A program made the translations under genes and the position numbers. Below are positions 60,266 to 64,000 of a stretch of 64,000 nt of DNA, one piece after another (positions within the stretch are counted from its first letter, which is position 1; each line of letters begins with the position of its first letter). Origin of the DNA: RPQJ01 sp044226195 (GTDB lineage: Bacteria > Pseudomonadota > Gammaproteobacteria > Steroidobacterales > Steroidobacteraceae); NCBI GenBank assembly GCA_044226195.1, contig JBGAHO010000010.1:1-64000 (forward strand). Direction: 5' to 3'. The notes beneath the pieces were generated by a model that saw only the letters and a list, made by a program, of their open reading frames with translations, was not told the DNA's origin and did no database searches.

Positions 60266-61504
60266 TCAGCCTCCCTGCTCGGCGCGCATCGCATCGCGCT
60301 GCTTCTTGAGGTGGGCCGGCATTTCCTTGAACACGTCCTCGAACATGAGGTCCGCATTGAGGCGCGGGCCTTCGGTGAGCGTGCCGTACTGCACCGCCTC
60401 CCTCCAGCTCTCGGTCACGCGCTCCTCGAGTTCCTTCGCGAGCGCCGCGTGCCGCTCCTCCGACCACTCGCCGAGGCGGATCAGGTGCTGCTTGAGGCGC
60501 TCCACCGGATCGCCGAGCGGCCACTTCTCGTAGTCGTCCTTCGGCCGGTAGCGCGCCGGGTCGTCGCTGGTCGAATGCGCGCCGCCGCGGTAGGTGACGT
60601 GCTCGATCAGCGTCGGGCCTGCGCCGGTGCGCGCGCGCTCGGCGGCCCACTGCGTCACGGCGTGCACGGCGAGGAAGTCGTTGCCGTCGACGCGGATGCC
60701 CGCCATGCCGTAACCGGGGCCGCGCGCGGCGAACGAGCGCTGCTCGCCGCCCGCGAAGCCCTGGAACGTGGAGATCGCCCACTGGTTGTTGACGACGTTC
60801 AGGATCACCGGCGCCATGTACACCGACGCGAACAGCATCGCGTGGTGGAAGTCGGCCTCGGCGCTCGAGCCCTCGCCGATCCAGCTGACCGCGATATCGT
60901 CCTCGCCCTTGATCGCCGCGGCCATCGCCCAGCCCACCGCCTGCGGGAACTGCGTCGTGAGGTTGCCCGAGATGGAGAAGATGCGTCCGTCGGACCAGTG
61001 GTACATGACGGGCAGCTGACGGCCCTTGCACATGTCGCGCGTGTTCGACAGCAGCTGGCACATCAGGTCGACCAGCGGCCGGCCGCGCACCATGTAGAGG
61101 CCCTGGTTGCGGTAGGACGGGAACAGCATGTCGCGCGGTCGCAGCGCCATGCCCTGCGCGACCGACACGGCTTCCTCGCCGAGCGAGCGCATGTAGAACG
61201 AGATCTTCCCCTGCCGCTGCGCGCGCTGCATGCGCTCGTCGAAGAGACGCGTGAGCAGCATGTGGCGCAGGCCGACCTGCAGGTCGTGGATCTCCAGGTG
61301 CGGGTTCCAGGGACCGACGGCGGCGTGCTGGTCGTCGAGCACGCGCACGAGGTCGACGGACAGGTGTCCGATGTCGCGGACGCGGGCGTTCACGTCCGGC
61401 CGTGCGACCGCGCCGGCCGGGGACACTTCCAGGTAGCTGAAATCGGGGGCTTCGCCGGGCCGCGAGTGGGGTCGCGGCGTGTGCAGGCGTGACTTTCTCG
61501 GCAT
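60266..61504 (-). CDS. bkdA1: Branched-chain 2-oxoacid dehydrogenase E1 alpha
   Basis: TPP-binding alpha subunit of 412 residues. The TPP motif is GEGSSAEADFHHAMLFASVY...NVVNNQWAIS, and RGGAHSTSDDPARYRP is the phosphorylation-loop-like region. The N-terminal extension (about 70 residues, ending near HLSVDLVRVLDD) is typical of Bkd rather than pyruvate E1. First gene of bkdA1-A2-B; GAGGA precedes the ATG. It faces an Lrp-type regulator across 126 nt. Confidence 0.94.
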   Translation of the reverse strand: MPRKSRLHTPRPHSRPGEAPDFSYLEVSPAGAVARPDVNARVRDIGHLSVDLVRVLDDQHAAVGPWNPHLEIHDLQVGLRHMLLTRLFDERMQRAQRQGKISFYMRSLGEEAVSVAQGMALRPRDMLFPSYRNQGLYMVRGRPLVDLMCQLLSNTRDMCKGRQLPVMYHWSDGRIFSISGNLTTQFPQAVGWAMAAAIKGEDDIAVSWIGEGSSAEADFHHAMLFASVYMAPVILNVVNNQWAISTFQGFAGGEQRSFAARGPGYGMAGIRVDGNDFLAVHAVTQWAAERARTGAGPTLIEHVTYRGGAHSTSDDPARYRPKDDYEKWPLGDPVERLKQHLIRLGEWSEERHAALAKELEERVTESWREAVQYGTLTEGPRLNADLMFEDVFKEMPAHLKKQRDAMRAEQGG

Positions 61505-61576
61505 GGAATCCTCGATCGGTGGCACTGGTCCGGGTCGGCGGAGTAGATTACCGAGACAAGGGGTGGATTGTTTGGT

Positions 61577-61598
61577 TTGTTGCACTGCAATGCAACAA
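61577..61598. promoter_or_regulatory. Operator dyad between bkd and the Lrp-type regulator
   Basis: Perfect 8-bp arms TTGTTGCA and TGCAACAA with a 6-nt centre lie 33 nt before the regulator ATG in the divergent region. It suits an Lrp/AsnC dimer that controls itself and the bkd operon. Confidence 0.6.
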
Positions 61599-61630
61599 TG
61601 AGAATCGTTCGTTTCACGGAGTGACGGATC

Positions 61631-62110
61631 ATGGATGAAACCACCCGGTCCGACATCGACCGGACCGATCGACGCATCCTCGACCTGCTGCAGCGGGAGG
61701 GGGCGCTTTCGGTCGCGGAAGTCGCGACCCGCACGGGCCTCTCGACCACGACGTGCTGGCGACGCATCCAGCAACTCGAGCAGAACGGCATCATCAAGGG
61801 CCGCGTTGCCCTGCTCGATCGCGCTGCGCTCGGGCTCGACGTCACGATCTTCGCGCACGTCAAGCTCACCTCGCAGACGCGCGACGCGATCTCCGCGTTC
61901 GCCGAGGCGATCCGCGGCCGGCCCGAAGTGCTCGACTGCTACACGACCATGGGCGAGTGGGACTTCATGCTCAAGGTGGTGATGCGGGACATCAAGGCGT
62001 TCGAGGCGTTCTTCCTCGACCACCTGTCGAAGCTGCCGTACGTGCAGTCCATCAATTCGTCGGTCACGGTGACGGCGATCAAGGAATCGACGGTCCTGCC
62101 CATCCTCTGA
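61631..62110 (+). CDS. Lrp/AsnC family regulator (BkdR-like)
   Basis: Regulator of 159 residues: N-terminal HTH (IDRTDRRILDLLQREGALSVAEVATRTGLSTTTCWRRIQQLEQNGIIKG) and a C-terminal RAM/AsnC ligand domain (VLDCYTTMGEWDFMLKVVMRDIKAFEAFFLDHLSKLPYVQSINSSVTV). Divergence from bkdA1 is the classical bkdR arrangement, so branched-chain amino or keto acids are the likely effectors. Confidence 0.9.
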   Translation: MDETTRSDIDRTDRRILDLLQREGALSVAEVATRTGLSTTTCWRRIQQLEQNGIIKGRVALLDRAALGLDVTIFAHVKLTSQTRDAISAFAEAIRGRPEVLDCYTTMGEWDFMLKVVMRDIKAFEAFFLDHLSKLPYVQSINSSVTVTAIKESTVLPIL

Positions 62111-62135
62111 CCCGGAGCGCGTGACGCCGCGAGCC

Positions 62136-62708
62136 ATGAGCCTGCTGTCGCAACTCCTCTGGCTCGCCGCTCCGGTGCTGCTCTGCGGCCTGCTGCATCT
62201 CGCGGTACTGAAGCACGACTGGCTGCCGGCCTTGCGTCGCGCACCGCTCGACTTCGGGCTCACGTGGCGCGGCCATCGACTCTTCGGCGCCAACAAGACC
62301 TGGCGCGGCGCCCTGGTGATGATCGGCGGCTGCGCGGTCGCGACGCTGCTGGTCGACGCACTCGATGCGCGCTGGCTGCACTGCCCCGACGCGATCCCGT
62401 ACGCCGCCCGGCATCCGGCCCGCTGGGGCGCCCTGCTCGGCCTCGGCTACATCCTCGGCGAATTGCCCAACAGCTTCCTGAAGCGGCAATTCGACATCGC
62501 TCCGGGCGCCGCCGGCAGCGGCGTCCTCGGTCGGGTGTTCTGGTTCGTGGACCAGCTCGACAGCCTCGCCGGGATCTTTCTGTGCGTACTGCCGGTCTGG
62601 CAGCCGACGCTCGCAATCGTGGCGACGGGCATCTTCGCGATGCTGGTGCTGCACCCGCTCAGCGCGTGGGTGATGGTGCTCGCCGGACTGAAGGACCGCG
62701 TCGGCTAG
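62136..62708 (+). CDS. CDP-archaeol synthase (CarS) family membrane protein
   Basis: Integral membrane protein of 190 residues with about five helices. The segments RGHRLFGANKTWRG, GALLGLGYILGELPNSFLKRQFDI and RVFWFVDQLDSLAG are those of the CarS/CdsA-like family, which transfers CTP to polyprenyl- or diacyl-glycerol-type lipids. In bacteria the substrate is not established. GTG at 62121, with GGAG close upstream, is an alternative start. It lies 25 nt after the Lrp gene. Confidence 0.8.
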   Translation: MSLLSQLLWLAAPVLLCGLLHLAVLKHDWLPALRRAPLDFGLTWRGHRLFGANKTWRGALVMIGGCAVATLLVDALDARWLHCPDAIPYAARHPARWGALLGLGYILGELPNSFLKRQFDIAPGAAGSGVLGRVFWFVDQLDSLAGIFLCVLPVWQPTLAIVATGIFAMLVLHPLSAWVMVLAGLKDRVG

Positions 62709-62713
62709 CGGCC

Positions 62714-64000
62714 TCAACCCGTGACGCGTCGCCAGAGCGCGCGGCCGACCAGCCGCGTGCGGGTCGCGAGATCGAAGCGCGCGAGGTTGGTCTTCACGAT
62801 GCCGTCGGTGAAGCGCGTGTGCTTCGAGTAGTCGACGCGCACGTCGAGCAGCACCGGCCGTCCCTGTGCCGCGTGATCGAGCGCCTGCACGACGCCTCGC
62901 TCGACTTCCGAGTCGTCGCGCGCGGCGACGTATGCGGCGCCGGTGCACTGCGCGAGCCCGGCGACATCCAGGGGGCCCAGCACGGTGCAGGTCTTGCGGT
63001 TGTAGGGAATCTCCTGCGCCTGCGCGATCTGCGCGAGCTCGCCGTCGTTGAACACGCAGATCACGACGCCGAGGCCGTGTGCCGTCGCAGTGGCGAGTTC
63101 GAGGCCCGTCATGCGCAGCGCACCGTCGCCGACGATGCCGATGGCAGGCGCCGCCGGTCGCGCGAACTTCGCGCCGATGGTCGCGGGCACGCAATAGCCC
63201 ATGCAGTTGAAGTCGGTGGGCGACAGGAAGCCGCGCGGCCGGGCGACCGGCAGCAGCTCCGCCGCGAGGAACGTGTGGTTGCCGTCGTCGACTACGAACG
63301 TTGCGTCGTCGCCGACGTGACGGCGCAGGGCATCGAAGAAGCGCACGGGATTCACGCGACCGCGCGGATCGTGGCCCAGCCATTCGTCGTGGTAGGCCGC
63401 CTTGTCCCGCGCGATGGCGGCCGCGACGCCGGCCCGGCGCTCGACGGCCATCGGGCTGTCCGCGAGCAGGGCGTTGAGCCGCTGCAGCACGCGACGCGCA
63501 TCGCCCTCGAGCCCCACCGCGGCCGGGTAGTTCGCCGAGAACACGCGCGGGTTCACGTCGACGTGCACGAGGTTGGCCGGCGGCGTCCAGCCGTAGCTGC
63601 CCGTGGCGATCTCGGCAAACCGCGTGCCGACCGCGAGCAGGCAATCGCAATCGCGCAGGGCATTCTCGACCGCCGGCACCGCCGCACGGCCCAGGCAGAA
63701 ACCCCCGTGCAGCGCATGTCCGGAGCTGAACGCACTGAGGCCCTGCAGCGTCGTCGCGACCGGGGCACCGAGCCGGTCGGCGAGCTTCGCCGCTTCGTCG
63801 TAGGCGTCGACGGCACCCCAGCCGACGAACAGGGCGGGCGATTTCGCCGTGCGCAGCAGTTCCGCCGCACGCAGGAGGCTGTCCTCGGTGCAGGCGAGCG
63901 CCGGCGACGGAGGACCACGATAGACGGCGGGCGCGCCTGCCTCTCCCGTGTGCAACTGGAGGTCCACCGGGATCTCGACGAACACTGGTCCGGGTTCGCC
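62714..64000 (-). CDS. Thiamine pyrophosphate enzyme, acetolactate synthase large-subunit-like (partial, cut by window end)
   Basis: The C-terminal 425 or so residues of an AHAS/pyruvate-oxidase-type enzyme; the N-terminal part lies beyond the window. The central domain (LLRAAELLRTAKSPALFVGWGAVDAYDEAAKLADRLGAPVATT) and the TPP domain with GDGALRMTGLELATATAHGLGVVICVFNDGELAQI (GDG...ND) are present. It lacks strong AHAS-specific features, so another 2-keto acid decarboxylase or carboligase is possible. It is convergent with the CarS-like gene (5-nt gap). Confidence 0.85.
   Translation of the reverse strand, partial: GEPGPVFVEIPVDLQLHTGEAGAPAVYRGPPSPALACTEDSLLRAAELLRTAKSPALFVGWGAVDAYDEAAKLADRLGAPVATTLQGLSAFSSGHALHGGFCLGRAAVPAVENALRDCDCLLAVGTRFAEIATGSYGWTPPANLVHVDVNPRVFSANYPAAVGLEGDARRVLQRLNALLADSPMAVERRAGVAAAIARDKAAYHDEWLGHDPRGRVNPVRFFDALRRHVGDDATFVVDDGNHTFLAAELLPVARPRGFLSPTDFNCMGYCVPATIGAKFARPAAPAIGIVGDGALRMTGLELATATAHGLGVVICVFNDGELAQIAQAQEIPYNRKTCTVLGPLDVAGLAQCTGAAYVAARDDSEVERGVVQALDHAAQGRPVLLDVRVDYSKHTRFTDGIVKTNLARFDLATRTRLVGRALWRRVTG

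Overview
The window is high-GC (roughly 68-70% by eye) proteobacterial DNA with almost gap-free coding. The gene blocks pilT/pilU-yggS-proC-yggT-yggU, tsaD / rpsU-yqeY-dnaG-rpoD, a split class II ribonucleotide reductase and cytochrome bd with CydX and CydP point to the Beta/Gammaproteobacteria. I lean towards a Betaproteobacterium, because RpoD has a Lys/Ala/Pro-rich N-terminal extension and yqeY sits between rpsU and dnaG. No rRNA gene is present to settle this.

Layout. 0.3-4.4 kb: a glutathione S-transferase, then three tandem type IV pilus retraction ATPases (pilT, pilU and a second pilU-like gene). 4.5-10.3 kb: housekeeping and small genes (yggS, proC, yggT, yggU, a DUF4426 lipoprotein, an HU-like protein, a hydrolase, a PEBP, an FKBP and a 54-residue membrane protein). 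10.4-12.4 kb: ppnN coupled to an L,D-transpeptidase. 12.5-17.5 kb: OsmC, a rhodanese, a methyltransferase, a NifX-like metal protein and cydPABX, all leftward. 17.6-26.2 kb: a PAS-type sigma-54 activator facing a sigma-54 promoter, which leads into an ETHE1-like metallo-beta-lactamase protein, a monoheme cytochrome, a DUF3373 porin and an octaheme cytochrome of the tetrathionate-reductase family. A membrane histidine kinase and a FixJ/NarL-type regulator follow. 26.6-32.5 kb: a porin and pstSCA (no pstB), then a ClC channel. 32.6-35.5 kb: nrdJb/nrdJa with NrdR-like boxes. 36-44.6 kb: degQ-like protease, an NDUFA9-like protein, an aminopeptidase, cca, midA, folM, folK, folB and tsaD. 44.7-49.6 kb: the macromolecular-synthesis operon. 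49.7-53.3 kb: a membrane protein/Xre pair with two matched operators, two frameshifted genes flanking an intact carbonic anhydrase, and then a group I intron joined to the 3' half of a tRNA. 53.7-55.4 kb: a DUF6249-type protein divergent from an ECF sigma/anti-sigma pair, with mirror-image ECF promoters between them. 55.4-62.1 kb: two SDRs, ilvE and the branched-chain keto acid dehydrogenase operon, facing its Lrp-type regulator. 62.1-64 kb: a CarS-family membrane protein and a TPP enzyme cut by the window end.

How the genes fit together. The 12.5-26.2 kb region reads as a coherent redox and sulfur module. It holds a sulfide-tolerant type of terminal oxidase (cytochrome bd), persulfide/thiol-handling proteins (rhodanese, OsmC, ETHE1-like) and a periplasmic multiheme enzyme with its own porin. 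A sigma-54 activator with a Cys-bearing PAS domain and a separate two-component system are its likely regulators. This is the most likely place for an undescribed system. The second place worth attention is the tRNA/group I intron fragment and the cluster of frameshifts next to it. Functions are read from motifs and family memory; nothing was searched.
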